NCBI GenBank assembly: GCA_947473125.1
Contig: CANJDH010000020.1
Span: 1-53,957 of the forward strand
Direction: 5' to 3'
Length of the DNA: 53,957 nucleotides
From: Burkholderiales bacterium
Lineage (GTDB): Bacteria > Pseudomonadota > Gammaproteobacteria > Burkholderiales > JAEUOS01
This document shows, one piece after another, positions 1 through 8,402 of this stretch. The first letter of the stretch is position 1, and each line of letters opens with the position of its first letter. Both the position numbers and the translations under genes were made by a program. Below the pieces are notes generated by a model. It was not told where the DNA came from, did not search any database, and was given only the letters and a program-made list of their open reading frames with translations.

Positions 1-943
1 CACGCTTCCAGCCGGGGTGGGGGGCCACGCCGTTCGATTCGGAATCGGCCACGTAGACCAGGCCGTCGCGGATCGCAATGCCGCTGGGGCGGCTGAACTG
101 CTTCCATTCGGTCAGGTAGTTGCCTTCCTGGTCGAGGATCTGGATGCGCATGTTGCCGCGGTCGGCGACGAACAGGCGCCCTTGCGCATCGAGCGTGATG
201 TCATGCGGCAACTTGAACTCGCCCGGCCCGGCGCCGAGCTTGCCGAACGATTTGATGAAGCTGCCGTCCTTGCCGAATTTTGAAATCCGCGACACGGTCT
301 CCGGCGGCGCTCCCGGGGTCTGGCCGCCATGCCCTTCTGCAATGAAGATGTCGCCGCTGGGTGCGATGACGATGCTGTTCGGTTGGGTCAGCGCATGCGG
401 CGGGTGGCCCGCCACGCCGGCCTTGCCAAGTGTCATCAGCACCTTGCCCTCGGCGCTGAACTTCACCACGGTGTGGCCCTTGCCGGCATCGCCGGGGTAC
501 GCCTTGAGTTCGCGCTCGTTCGGGCCGCGACCGTCGACCACCCACACATTGTTGTCGCGGTCAATATAGATCTTGTGCGGAAAGATGAACATGCCGGCGC
601 CGAATGCGATTTTCACGTTGCCGGCGGCATCGAGCTTCATCACCGGTGCCACGCCGGAACCGGCACAGCTGTCGTACAGGAAGGCCGATGCGCCGGGCGG
701 AATATCCGGGTTGGCGCCGCAGCGGCTCACCACCCAGAGCGACTCGCCATCATTGTCGATTGCCACGCCATTGAGGGCGCCCCAGCTTTGGCCGGCAGGC
801 AGCTTGCCCCATGGTGCGGTACTGACATAGGGGTTGGGCAGATCGTTGGTCGGGGCGGCGTCGCCCTGCGCACGGGCCGGCATGCGATGGCCCAGCACGA
901 CCGTGACCAGCACAGTGAACACGAGAATCCTGATGGGCTGCAT
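1..943 (-). CDS. NHL-repeat protein, peptidyl-alpha-hydroxyglycine lyase-like (3' end beyond window)
   Basis: This frame is open from an ATG at 943 to the window edge, giving 314 visible residues with no stop. The first ~25 residues are hydrophobic and end in MPARAQ, so a signal peptide and periplasmic location are likely. The body has repeated beta-propeller signatures of the NHL/6-bladed type, such as GVAIDNDG near residue 55, IYIDRDNNVWVVDGRG, SIVIAPSGDIFIAEGHG and DITLDAQGRLFVADRGN. This blade order resembles the lyase half of peptidylglycine amidating enzymes, but bacterial members mostly have unknown substrates. The next gene downstream on the same strand is not visible. The fold is clear; the function is inferred only at family level. 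Confidence 0.8.
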   Translation of the reverse strand, partial: MQPIRILVFTVLVTVVLGHRMPARAQGDAAPTNDLPNPYVSTAPWGKLPAGQSWGALNGVAIDNDGESLWVVSRCGANPDIPPGASAFLYDSCAGSGVAPVMKLDAAGNVKIAFGAGMFIFPHKIYIDRDNNVWVVDGRGPNERELKAYPGDAGKGHTVVKFSAEGKVLMTLGKAGVAGHPPHALTQPNSIVIAPSGDIFIAEGHGGQTPGAPPETVSRISKFGKDGSFIKSFGKLGAGPGEFKLPHDITLDAQGRLFVADRGNMRIQILDQEGNYLTEWKQFSRPSGIAIRDGLVYVADSESNGVAPHPGWKR

Positions 944-981
944 GGGGTCCTCCGGCAGGGTTGGCAATGGACGGCAGCGTT

Positions 982-1908
982 CTACTGGACGGCAGTGCAC
1001 TGCAGGTCGGCACCCACCGTGAGGGGGCCGGCGTAAGAGGTTTTGACCTCGGCCACTGCGGCGTCAAGGTTGAATGTGCCGATGTGGCCAAGTATCAGGC
1101 GGCCGACGCCGGCGTCCGTGGCGATGCGGCCCACCAGCGCCGGTGCGGCGTGGATCGCGTTGGTGGTGCCCGCCGCAATCGCCATGTGCATGACCAGGAC
1201 GTTCGCGCCGCGCGCGAAATCGACGAAGCGCGGGTTGGTGCCGTTCTGGTCGGAGCTGAACACGATCGACACCCCGCGCGTTTGCACCCGATAGGCCAGC
1301 GCCGGGATGTTGCCGTGCGGGATCGTCAGGGCCGTCACGGTCATGCCGTCGCGCTCGTACACGCTGGTCGGCTCGGTCTTGGTGACGTCGACGGTGGTGA
1401 CATCAAGCTTCACGCCGCCGCCGATGCCGGGAACCCCGACGCCGGGTATCGGCGCGCCGCCCAGCGTCGTGCCGAGCACCTGGTAGGCGCCGGTCTTGCC
1501 GTCAAACAGGCGGCTCAGAAAGTCAGGCAAGCCGGGTACCACGGCATTGCCCGAGGGCCCGACGATCGGCAGCGATTCCTTGCGCGTGAAGGTGCTCAGC
1601 CACATCAGGGCCGGCAGGTCGGAGACGTGGTCGGGGTGAAAGTGGCTCATGGCGGCAAGCGACAGGTCGGCGAGCTTGGCCTCGGCCTGGCCGAAGCGCA
1701 GGAACGCACCGCCGCCCATGTCCACCAGCATTTTCGAGCGGCCGTCGATCCACAGCAGGTAGCTGGTCGAGGCGCGGTCCTTGTTCACCGCCGGGCCGCC
1801 GGAGCCAAGAATTTGCACGGCGACCGGGCCGGCATTGCAGCTTTGCGACCAGGCGGAGTGCGGCAACGCCAGAAAGGCGGCAAGCAGGGTCAGGATGATT
1901 CGATTCAT
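982..1908 (-). CDS. Secreted MBL-fold metallohydrolase
   Basis: The 308-residue product starts with a typical signal peptide (cleavage probably after AWSQ near residue 22) and is therefore likely periplasmic. The metallo-beta-lactamase zinc motif HFHPDH sits at residues 89-94, and later histidines (MHMAIAAG and LILGHIGTF near the C-terminus) fit the remaining ligands. Organisation is closer to RNase Z/arylsulfatase-type hydrolases than to true beta-lactamases. A GGAG Shine-Dalgarno lies 8 nt before the ATG. It follows in the same direction as the NHL-repeat gene, with the 38 bp between them. The substrate cannot be told from sequence. Confidence 0.85.
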   Translation of the reverse strand: MNRIILTLLAAFLALPHSAWSQSCNAGPVAVQILGSGGPAVNKDRASTSYLLWIDGRSKMLVDMGGGAFLRFGQAEAKLADLSLAAMSHFHPDHVSDLPALMWLSTFTRKESLPIVGPSGNAVVPGLPDFLSRLFDGKTGAYQVLGTTLGGAPIPGVGVPGIGGGVKLDVTTVDVTKTEPTSVYERDGMTVTALTIPHGNIPALAYRVQTRGVSIVFSSDQNGTNPRFVDFARGANVLVMHMAIAAGTTNAIHAAPALVGRIATDAGVGRLILGHIGTFNLDAAVAEVKTSYAGPLTVGADLQCTAVQ

Positions 1909-2230
1909 GCGGGAGCTCCGTTGCTGGTTGAGGATTCAGGGAAAAGCGGGGTCCGTGCCCCGGCATTTGAACACGGCTGCCGATTCCGGTGCGCGCGTGA
2001 AATGCATCAAGGCGTTGGTCGCTTCGGAGTCGCCAGCGGTGACGGCAGGGTGAATTCGGCGGCACAGGCCGCCATGGCGTCAGCTCGGCACGCAAGCTCG
2101 GACCCGCGCCGCGCGAAAATTGCACGGGCTCGTAAAATCAGCACCGCCGCGCTGCTGCATTGCTGCCCTCGCTCTGTTGTCAGTCCAGTTGTTCCGGATA
2201 TCCACCCCAGGCCCACCACACTTACCCATC
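1909..2230. other. Divergent intergenic region (322 bp)
   Basis: No convincing gene lies here. The region separates the leftward MBL-fold gene from the rightward MFS gene and should contain both promoters. A TAAAAT -10-like hexamer is at 2133-2138 on the plus strand, about 90 bp before the MFS start, without a good -35. Positions 1979-1996 carry an 18-bp sequence repeated exactly at 47697-47714. Confidence 0.5.
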
Positions 2231-3463
2231 ATGCCGGATCATTCGCGCCACTCCGCGCCGGTGCTGCAGGCTCTCGCTTTCCCGCTGTGGCCGCTGCTGG
2301 TCACGATGGCGATGCAAACGCTCGCCACCATGGCGGTCTTCGCGATCCCGGCGCTGGCACCGGCGATCGGGCGCGACCTGGGAGTCGACGGCGTGCTCGC
2401 CGGTTACTTCATCTCGCTGGTGTATGGCACCGGCATCATGTCGTCGCTGTTGGCGGCGAGTGCGATCCACCGTTTTGGCGCGATGCGCGTCTGCCAGGCC
2501 GTGTTGGCGGCGGCCGCCGCAATGCTGTTGATCAGCACCAGCGCCAGCCTCTTCGCGTTTGCCTTTGGCGCAGTGGTGCTCGGCTGCACCTACGGCGCCA
2601 CGGCGCCGGTGAGTACCCACCTGCTGGTGCCGCGCACGCCGCCACAGATCATCAACCTGGTGCTGTCGATCCGGCAGATCGGCGTGCCGCTGGGCGGGGT
2701 GCTCGCCGCGCTGCTGATGCCGCCCGCCGCGCTGCGTTTTGGCTGGCAGTCGGCGCTGCTGGGCCTGGCGGTGGCGATCGTCTGCCTGCTGCTGCTGCTC
2801 GAAGTGCCGCGGCGCCGCTGGGACGCATTGCCCGGCGCGGTTGGGCAGCCGCGCAGCGGCAGCGGGCGCGCCGTCATCGAGATGCTGCGCAGCAACGTCG
2901 AGCTGCGCCGCCTGTCATTGGCCAGCGTGGTGTTTTCCGGCTTGCAACTGTGCTTTGTTGCGTTCATCACCGTGCAACTGACCAGCCGCGCCGGTTTCGG
3001 GCTGGTGGCCGCCGGGCAGGCGCTGGCGCTGTATCAATTCTCCGGAATGGTGTGCCGTCCGCTGTGGGGTTGGCTCGCCGATGCCGGCGCCGGCGGCGGC
3101 GCACGCCGCCTGATCGTGGCGCAAGGGCTGGTGATGGGCGCCACCGCGTGCCTGGCCGGCCACTTTGGCCCGCAATGGCCGGTGCCACTGGTGTATCTGG
3201 CGTGCGCTGTGGCGGGCGCCAGCGCGAACGGTTTTACCGGTCTGGGCTATGCCGAATTTGCGCGCATCGGCGGCACCCATCGCACCGAGGCTACCGGCCT
3301 GGGTTCGGCCGCCATGTTCAGCGGCGTGCTGCTGCTGCCGTCCGGCGCCGCCCTGCTGGTGACGCTATCGGGAAGCTATGTGCTCGCGTTCACGGTCCTG
3401 GGCACTACCGCCATGCTGGCTGCGCTGATGCTCGCCGTAACCACGCCCGTACCCAGAAATTGA
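2231..3463 (+). CDS. MFS transporter
   Basis: The 410-residue protein is an integral inner-membrane protein with about 12 hydrophobic segments, split by a basic, less hydrophobic loop near the middle (around residues 195-215, RRRWDALPG). This is the normal major facilitator layout. The start chosen is the ATG giving MPDHSRHS; a longer in-frame reading from a TTG at 2120 would add 37 residues unlike the rest of the protein. The stretch PLGGVLAALLMPPAALRFGW corresponds to the family's conserved helix 5 region. Neighbours do not reveal the substrate. Confidence 0.85.
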   Translation: MPDHSRHSAPVLQALAFPLWPLLVTMAMQTLATMAVFAIPALAPAIGRDLGVDGVLAGYFISLVYGTGIMSSLLAASAIHRFGAMRVCQAVLAAAAAMLLISTSASLFAFAFGAVVLGCTYGATAPVSTHLLVPRTPPQIINLVLSIRQIGVPLGGVLAALLMPPAALRFGWQSALLGLAVAIVCLLLLLEVPRRRWDALPGAVGQPRSGSGRAVIEMLRSNVELRRLSLASVVFSGLQLCFVAFITVQLTSRAGFGLVAAGQALALYQFSGMVCRPLWGWLADAGAGGGARRLIVAQGLVMGATACLAGHFGPQWPVPLVYLACAVAGASANGFTGLGYAEFARIGGTHRTEATGLGSAAMFSGVLLLPSGAALLVTLSGSYVLAFTVLGTTAMLAALMLAVTTPVPRN

Positions 3464-3517
3464 ATCCGGTCTGCCTCTAAAACCGTTGGTGGGTGCGGAT
3501 GTTGATGGGCCTGTGCC

Positions 3518-3546
3518 GTGAAACCATTGGTGCGAGCGCCTCTCAG
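3518..3546. repeat. Short dispersed repeat, copy at the panC 3' end
   Basis: The segment beginning TGAAACCATTGGTG closely matches 15528-15558 (TGAAACCCTTGGTGGGTGAG), including the following CCTCT(T)CAG. A partial copy (AAACCGTTGGTGGGTG) lies just upstream at 3481-3496. Both full copies abut the stop codon of a minus-strand gene at a convergent junction. No T-run follows, so a rho-independent terminator is not supported. Confidence 0.4.
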
Positions 3547-4376
3547 CGAATCGACAGTTCCAGGTTGTCGATCAGCCGGGTTACGCCGAGCCGCGCTGCG
3601 GCCACAATCACCAGGTCGCGGTCATTCAGGTCCGGCTCCTGCAGGTCGCTCTGGCGCCGGATCGCAATGTAGTCCGGCTTCCAGCCGCGGCCCGCCAGAC
3701 GCGCCATGCTTTCAAGCTCGATGCGCTGGTAGTCGCGTTTGCCGGCCGCGACCTCGTCGCGCGCCGCAGTCAGCACCTTGAAGAGCTGCGGCGCTTCCTT
3801 GCGCTCGGACGCCGACAGGTAGCCGTTGCGCGACGACAGCGCCAGCCCGTCTTCGGCGCGTACCGTTTCGGCCAGGATGATCTCGATCGGCAGTGCCAGT
3901 TGCCGCACCATGTTGCGCAGCACGATGCATTGCTGGTAATCCTTCTTGCCGAAGATCGCGGCCTTCGGCTGGACCATGTTGAAAAGCTTGAGCACAACGG
4001 TGGCGACGCCGCGAAAGTGTCCCGGGCGCACCGCACCGTCGAGGATGTGCTGGATTTCCGGCGGTTCGACCGCGAAGGTCTGCGGCTCGGGGTAGATCTC
4101 CTGCTCGGTCGGTGCGAACACGACATTGCAGCCGGCGGCCTTGAGCTTCTCGCAATCGGCGAGGAAGGTGCGCGGATATTTTTCGAAATCCTCCTTCGGG
4201 CCGAACTGCATGCGATTGACGAAAATGCTGACCACGGTGCAGGCCCCTCTGGGCTTGGCGTTGTCCACCAGCTTGACGTGACCCTCATGCAGGTTGCCCA
4301 TGGTTGGCACGACGACGTTGTTCGGTTCGCGCGCCAGGCGCGCGCGCAGTTCAGTGACGGAATGGATGACGTCCAT
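3543..4376 (-). CDS. panC: Pantoate--beta-alanine ligase PanC
   Basis: PanC condenses pantoate and beta-alanine with ATP to make pantothenate, the precursor of coenzyme A, in the cytosol. The 277-residue length is normal. The nucleotidyl-transferase HIGH-type motif is PTMGNLHEGH (residues 24-33), the GKKDYQQ motif is at 143-149, and the KMSKS-like LSSRN at 180-184. An AAGGAA ribosome site precedes the ATG. It is the last gene of a seven-gene minus-strand block that begins at 9470. No panB is present in the window. Confidence 0.96.
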   Translation of the reverse strand: MDVIHSVTELRARLAREPNNVVVPTMGNLHEGHVKLVDNAKPRGACTVVSIFVNRMQFGPKEDFEKYPRTFLADCEKLKAAGCNVVFAPTEQEIYPEPQTFAVEPPEIQHILDGAVRPGHFRGVATVVLKLFNMVQPKAAIFGKKDYQQCIVLRNMVRQLALPIEIILAETVRAEDGLALSSRNGYLSASERKEAPQLFKVLTAARDEVAAGKRDYQRIELESMARLAGRGWKPDYIAIRRQSDLQEPDLNDRDLVIVAAARLGVTRLIDNLELSIR

Positions 4377-4400
4377 GGCGGGTTCCTTGTTCGGGTCGGG

Positions 4401-5048
4401 TTATTCGATGCGATTGAGGTATTCGCGCTTGCCGCGAAACTCGCGGACGTGCTTCATCAGGAGCGCGAAGTCCTCGTCGCCATCGACGAAGTTGAAATGG
4501 TCGGCATTGACGATCAGCAGCGGCGCGGCCTCGTAGTGATGGAAGAAACGCGTGTAGCGCTCCGACAGCTTCATCAGGTAGGCCTCGGAGATCGGCTGCT
4601 CGTAGGCCGCGCCGCGGCGCTTGACGCGCTCGACCAGGGTGTCCGGGTGCGCCTGCAGGTAGATCACCAGGTCCGGCACCACCGCTTGCGGTTTGAGGTG
4701 CCGGTACATCTGCTCGTACAGCGCCAGTTCGTCGTCACTCAGGATCATGCGTGCGAACAGCGGGTCTTTCTCGATCAGGAAGTCGCCGATCGTCACGCCC
4801 TTGAACAGGTCCTGCTGTTTCAATTCGGCCAACTGGTGAATGCGCTGGAACAAAAAGAACAGCTGCGTCGGCAGCGCATAGCGCACCATGTCGCGGTAGA
4901 ACTTGGGCAGGAACGGGTTTTCATCGGGCGCTTCAAGCATCAACGCGGCGCCGCTGGCATTGGCGATGCGGCGCGCGAGCGAGGTTTTCCCTGCGCCGAT
5001 GGGGCCTTCCACCACAATGTGGCGAAATCGCTCTGGCAACACACTCAT
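4401..5048 (-). CDS. Deoxynucleoside kinase (dAdo/dGuo kinase family)
   Basis: The 215-residue protein has the dNK/thymidine-kinase-2-like fold: a P-loop GPIGAGKTS at residues 15-23, the ENPFLPKFY acceptor-side segment, QLFFLFQR, and the ERVKRRGAAYE lid region. It is expected to phosphorylate deoxynucleosides for salvage in the cytosol. This gene sits between folK and a pantothenate gene in many Burkholderiales, which supports the assignment. Exact nucleoside preference is not visible. It lies 24 bp before panC. Confidence 0.92.
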   Translation of the reverse strand: MSVLPERFRHIVVEGPIGAGKTSLARRIANASGAALMLEAPDENPFLPKFYRDMVRYALPTQLFFLFQRIHQLAELKQQDLFKGVTIGDFLIEKDPLFARMILSDDELALYEQMYRHLKPQAVVPDLVIYLQAHPDTLVERVKRRGAAYEQPISEAYLMKLSERYTRFFHHYEAAPLLIVNADHFNFVDGDEDFALLMKHVREFRGKREYLNRIE

Positions 5049-5147
5049 GAAGTGCTATCGGAAGATGAAATACACCGCACCCATCATACACAAGGCGGCT
5101 CGCCGGTATCCGGTTCTAGCGGCCGGTTCAGGTCGGGTCATTCTGGT

Positions 5148-5660
5148 TTATCGCGGATTTTCCTTCGGTGATTCCGGCGCGTTCCAGAGGACGCGCACGC
5201 AGCGTTGCGCACTAAGGGTTTCAAGGCAGTCCCGGGCGCGGCCCCGGCCTGGGATGACTGCGTCGGGGGCAATTTCCACGAGCGGCGCGAGCACAAAGGC
5301 GCGCTGGTGCATGCGCGGATGCGGCAGTGTCAGGGTCGCCGTGTCGATCACCGCGTCGTCGACCAGCAGCAGGTCGAGGTCCAGCGTGCGTGGTGCGTGC
5401 CGATAGGGTCGCTGGCGTCCGTGTGCGGTTTCAATCGACAGGCACATTGCCAGCAGCGCTGCCGGGTCGAGAGATGTGTCCAGTGCCACCACGGCATTGA
5501 CGTAGTCGGGCCCGTCTGCATCGACCGGCGCCGTGGCGTAGAACGAAGAGCGCGCCCGCACCACCGTATCGGGCAGACGCGCCAGTTCATCGATTGCGGC
5601 CAGCAGCGTTTCCCGCGCGTCGCCCAGATTCGCCCCCAGGCCGACGTAGGCGCGACTCAT
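5148..5660 (-). CDS. folK: 2-amino-4-hydroxy-6-hydroxymethyldihydropteridine pyrophosphokinase FolK
   Basis: FolK transfers pyrophosphate from ATP to hydroxymethyl-dihydropterin in folate synthesis. The 170-residue protein has GLGANLG at residues 7-13, the metal-binding aspartates of RTLDLDLLL (D94 and D96) and the signature HPRMHQRAFVLAPL from residue 114. The start was taken at 5660 because GLGANLG must lie near the N-terminus; the frame stays open upstream but only inside pcnB. Its ATG overlaps the pcnB stop (ATGA), so the two are probably translationally coupled. About 100 bp separates it from the deoxynucleoside kinase. Confidence 0.96.
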   Translation of the reverse strand: MSRAYVGLGANLGDARETLLAAIDELARLPDTVVRARSSFYATAPVDADGPDYVNAVVALDTSLDPAALLAMCLSIETAHGRQRPYRHAPRTLDLDLLLVDDAVIDTATLTLPHPRMHQRAFVLAPLVEIAPDAVIPGRGRARDCLETLSAQRCVRVLWNAPESPKENPR

Positions 5661-7054
5661 TCGCCGGCTGAGGCCGCCGCTTCTCCGGGCGCATCGGCGT
5701 TCTTGCGTGGCCGGCGACGGCGCTTGCGTTTGGTCGGGTCGGCCGGATTTCCCATCACGCCGCCTGCTGTAGCGGTGGACCGGGCGGCGAGCGTCATGGC
5801 GTTGCGGGCGTCGGGGTCGGCCTCCTGGAACACGGTCCACCATTCGGCCAGTTCCTTGTCGATCTCGCCCGAGGCGGCGCGCAGCAGCACGAAGTCATAG
5901 GCGGCGCGAAAGCGCGGATGCTCAAGCAGCTTGTAGGGCATGCGTCCGTTACGCCGCTCGAAGCGCGGCTGCAGCGCCCAGATCTCGCGCATGTCGGCGG
6001 TGATGCGGTGCTGGATCGCGAGCTTGTCCTTCTGCGTGTCGATGACGATGCTCATCGCCTCAAACAAGGCCGGCATCGCATGCTCGCCCTTGGCCTTGAG
6101 CTTGTTCCATTCGGTCAGTACCTCATGCCACAGCAGCGACGCAAACAGGAAGCCGGGCGACACGCCCTTGCCCATGTTGATGCGCTCGTCGGTACGCTTT
6201 AACGCCAGCATCACGAATTTTTCGCCGAGCGGCTGCTCCAGGATCACGTCGAGCAAGGGCAGCAGGCCGTGGTGCAGGTGTTCGCCGCGCAACTGCTTGA
6301 TGCAGGCCACCGCGTGGCCCGACAGCAGCAGCTTCATCATCTCGTCAAACAGGCGTGATGACGGCACGTTGGAGAGCAGGCTTGCGAGCTCCTTGATCGG
6401 TGCGCGCGTCTTCGCGTCGATGGAAAAGCCGAGTCGTGCCGCGAAACGCGTTACGCGCAGCATGCGCACCGGGTCTTCGCGGTAGCGCGTGGCCGGGTCG
6501 CCGATGATGCGCAGCACCTTGGCGCGCAGGTCCTTGACGCCGCCGTGGTAGTCGATCACGGTTTCTTCTATCGGGTCGTAGTAGAGCGCGTTGATCGAGA
6601 AGTCGCGTCGCGTGGCATCGTCGGCCTGCGAGCCGAACACGTTGTCGCGCAGCACCCGGCCATGTTCGTCCGTGGTGGCGTCCTTCAGGTCGGCGGTGCG
6701 GAACGTCGACACTTCGACGGTTTCGGCACCGAACAGCACGTGGACGATGCGAAAGCGCCGGCCGATGATGCGCGAGCGGCGGAACACCGCTCGCACTTCC
6801 TCCGGGGTGGCATTGGTGGCGACGTCGTAATCCTTGGGCGTGCCGCCGAGCATCAGGTCGCGCACCGCGCCGCCGACGATAAAGGCCTTGAAGCCAGCCT
6901 TGGCGAGGCCTTCGCAGGTCTGCAATCCGCCGCGCGAGAGACGCTCCTTGGGGATGCCGTGCTGGGATTTCTTGAGGATCGTTGCCGCGTTTTTCCCGTC
7001 TTTGGTTTTGGCGGGTTTGCGGCCGAAAACCTGGGAGATGAATTTTTTTAACAT
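5657..7054 (-). CDS. pcnB: Poly(A) polymerase I PcnB
   Basis: PcnB adds 3' adenosine tails to RNAs and so promotes their decay. The 465-residue protein has the class II nucleotidyltransferase signature GGAVRDLMLG (61-70) with catalytic aspartates in KDYD (D75, D77), then RRDFSINAL (149-157) and the RNA/ATP-binding segment REDPVRMLRVTRFAARLGF. A basic tail (KRKRRRRPRKN) near the C-terminus is typical for RNA contact. The start MLKKFISQVFG was chosen; the reading frame extends 64 codons further without a family resemblance. A perfect inverted repeat lies 5 nt before this ATG, where a ribosome site would be expected. Confidence 0.95.
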   Translation of the reverse strand: MLKKFISQVFGRKPAKTKDGKNAATILKKSQHGIPKERLSRGGLQTCEGLAKAGFKAFIVGGAVRDLMLGGTPKDYDVATNATPEEVRAVFRRSRIIGRRFRIVHVLFGAETVEVSTFRTADLKDATTDEHGRVLRDNVFGSQADDATRRDFSINALYYDPIEETVIDYHGGVKDLRAKVLRIIGDPATRYREDPVRMLRVTRFAARLGFSIDAKTRAPIKELASLLSNVPSSRLFDEMMKLLLSGHAVACIKQLRGEHLHHGLLPLLDVILEQPLGEKFVMLALKRTDERINMGKGVSPGFLFASLLWHEVLTEWNKLKAKGEHAMPALFEAMSIVIDTQKDKLAIQHRITADMREIWALQPRFERRNGRMPYKLLEHPRFRAAYDFVLLRAASGEIDKELAEWWTVFQEADPDARNAMTLAARSTATAGGVMGNPADPTKRKRRRRPRKNADAPGEAAASAGE

Positions 7055-7059
7055 GACTG

Positions 7060-7077
7060 AATGGGGCCAGCCCCATT
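7060..7077. repeat. Inverted repeat in the pcnB translation-initiation region
   Basis: AATGGGGCCAGCCCCATT is a perfect palindrome with 8-bp arms. On the minus strand it ends 5 nt before the pcnB ATG, so the folded mRNA would occupy the Shine-Dalgarno position. It has the same outer arms (AATGGGG...CCCCATT) as the inverted repeat at 42360-42380. The effect on translation is an inference. Confidence 0.7.
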
Positions 7078-7094
7078 GAACTCCAATGATCTGC

Positions 7095-7781
7095 TTAACT
7101 TCTGAGGGAGATGATACGCCAGCCGCGCTCGGCGGCGATGCCCTTGAGCGTATCGTCGGGGTCGACCGCGACCGGTTCGGTGACGCGTTCAAGCAGCGGC
7201 AGGTCGTTGCGCGAGTCGCTGTAAAAGGTGCTGCGCGCGAAACCACCGAGGTCTTTGCCCATTTGCGCGAGCCAGGATTCGACGCGCAGGATCTTGCCTT
7301 CCTGGAAACTCGGGATGCCGATCGGCTTGCCGGTGAAGCGACCGTCGATTTCCTCGGCCTCTGCGGCGATCAGGTGCGGAATGCCGAACTCATGCGCGAT
7401 CGGCGCGGTCACAAAACTGTTGGTCGCGGTGACGCAACAGCACAGGTCGCCGGCGTCAAGGTGTTGCCGGACCAGCCTGCGTGCCGCAGCGGGAATCGCC
7501 GGCCGGATGATCGCGTCCATGAAATCGCGGTGCCACGCGTCGAGCTCGGCGCGCGGATGGCGCGCCAGCGGCTCGAGCGCGAACTGCAGGTAGTCATGGA
7601 TGTCGAGGGTGCCGGCCTTGTAGGCGTCGAAAAAGGCGTTGTTGCGGGCCTCGTAGTCGGCGCCGTCGACCAGCCCGCGCGCGATCAGGAATTGGCCCCA
7701 TTCATAGTCGCTGTCGGTGGATATCAGGGTATTGTCGAGGTCGAACAACGTCAGGTTCATGATGGTTGACGGCGGTTTCAT
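7095..7781 (-). CDS. HAD-superfamily hydrolase (HAD-IB, SerB-like)
   Basis: The 228-residue protein has the HAD nucleophile motif LFDLDNT with D14 and D16, motif II near VTATNSF and motif III/IV in YSDSRNDLPLL. The long cap between residues 20 and 110 is of the C1 type used by phosphoserine-phosphatase-like HAD-IB enzymes. It is a cytosolic phosphatase of unknown substrate that is regularly found between hda and pcnB in Burkholderiales. The start codon at 7781 overlaps the hda stop (ATGA); an internal ATG at 7760 (MNLTLFDLDNT) is an alternative start. Confidence 0.88.
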   Translation of the reverse strand: MKPPSTIMNLTLFDLDNTLISTDSDYEWGQFLIARGLVDGADYEARNNAFFDAYKAGTLDIHDYLQFALEPLARHPRAELDAWHRDFMDAIIRPAIPAAARRLVRQHLDAGDLCCCVTATNSFVTAPIAHEFGIPHLIAAEAEEIDGRFTGKPIGIPSFQEGKILRVESWLAQMGKDLGGFARSTFYSDSRNDLPLLERVTEPVAVDPDDTLKGIAAERGWRIISLRS

Positions 7782-8398
7782 AAATCCAGGGTGCGGTTCT
7801 GCGCGAGCAGCTCGCGCACCAGCGGCAAGGTGACGGGGCGTTTGGTTTCGAGCGAGAGCCGGTCGAGCGCATCGACGATCCCGGCCAGGGTCGGCATGTC
7901 GCGCCGCACGTGTTTCATCAGGTAGGCGAGCACGTCTTCACCCAGCGCCATGGCCCGGCCCTGTGCGTGGCGGAGTAGCGCGGCGCGCTTGTCTTCGTCC
8001 GAGAGCGGCACGATCTCGAACGCCAGGCCCCAGGCAAGGCGGCTGCGCAGGTCGGCGCGGATCGGCAGTTGCGCCGGGGGCGCGTTGCCGGTGACGAGCA
8101 CGTGGCCGCGGCCGTCGCGCGCCTGGTTGATGCGGTTGAAGAGTGCAATTTGCGCAGCGTTTTCGAGGGATTCGACGTCGTCCTGGGCGCAGTCGGCCAC
8201 GGCATCGTGCGCGTGCAGCCAGGCGCGCAACAGGTGCGAGCGGCCGCTGCCGGGAACGCCCCACAGGTACAGGCAGCGATCCTCGATGCCGTTGCCGAAG
8301 GCGCGCAACGCCGCCAGCACCGCGGCATTGGCGCCGACCACGAAATTGTCGAAGGTGGGCGCCGGCGGGGCAGCCAGTTCAAGCAGCAGTTGTGACAC
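7778..8398 (-). CDS. hda: DnaA regulatory inactivator Hda
   Basis: Hda binds the DNA sliding clamp and stimulates ATP hydrolysis on DnaA, preventing re-initiation. The 206-residue length is normal for beta-proteobacterial Hda. The N-terminal QLLLEL (residues 3-8) matches the clamp-binding motif. The Walker A is GVPGSGRS (47-54), with the Arg-for-Lys replacement that also occurs in characterised Hda proteins. It lies 4 bp downstream of the AI-2E family gene and overlaps the HAD gene. Confidence 0.92.
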   Translation of the reverse strand: MSQLLLELAAPPAPTFDNFVVGANAAVLAALRAFGNGIEDRCLYLWGVPGSGRSHLLRAWLHAHDAVADCAQDDVESLENAAQIALFNRINQARDGRGHVLVTGNAPPAQLPIRADLRSRLAWGLAFEIVPLSDEDKRAALLRHAQGRAMALGEDVLAYLMKHVRRDMPTLAGIVDALDRLSLETKRPVTLPLVRELLAQNRTLDL

Positions 8399-8402
8399 GG
8401 GC

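Noticed and set aside
961-3480. Very long open frame (839 codons) on the plus strand
   Set aside because: It crosses the MBL-fold gene antisense and the MFS gene out of frame; the translation is Arg/Ala-rich without any family motif.
3900-5171. 423-codon plus-strand frame opposite panC and the deoxynucleoside kinase
   Set aside because: It is antisense to two well-supported genes and reads as a typical GC-rich shadow.
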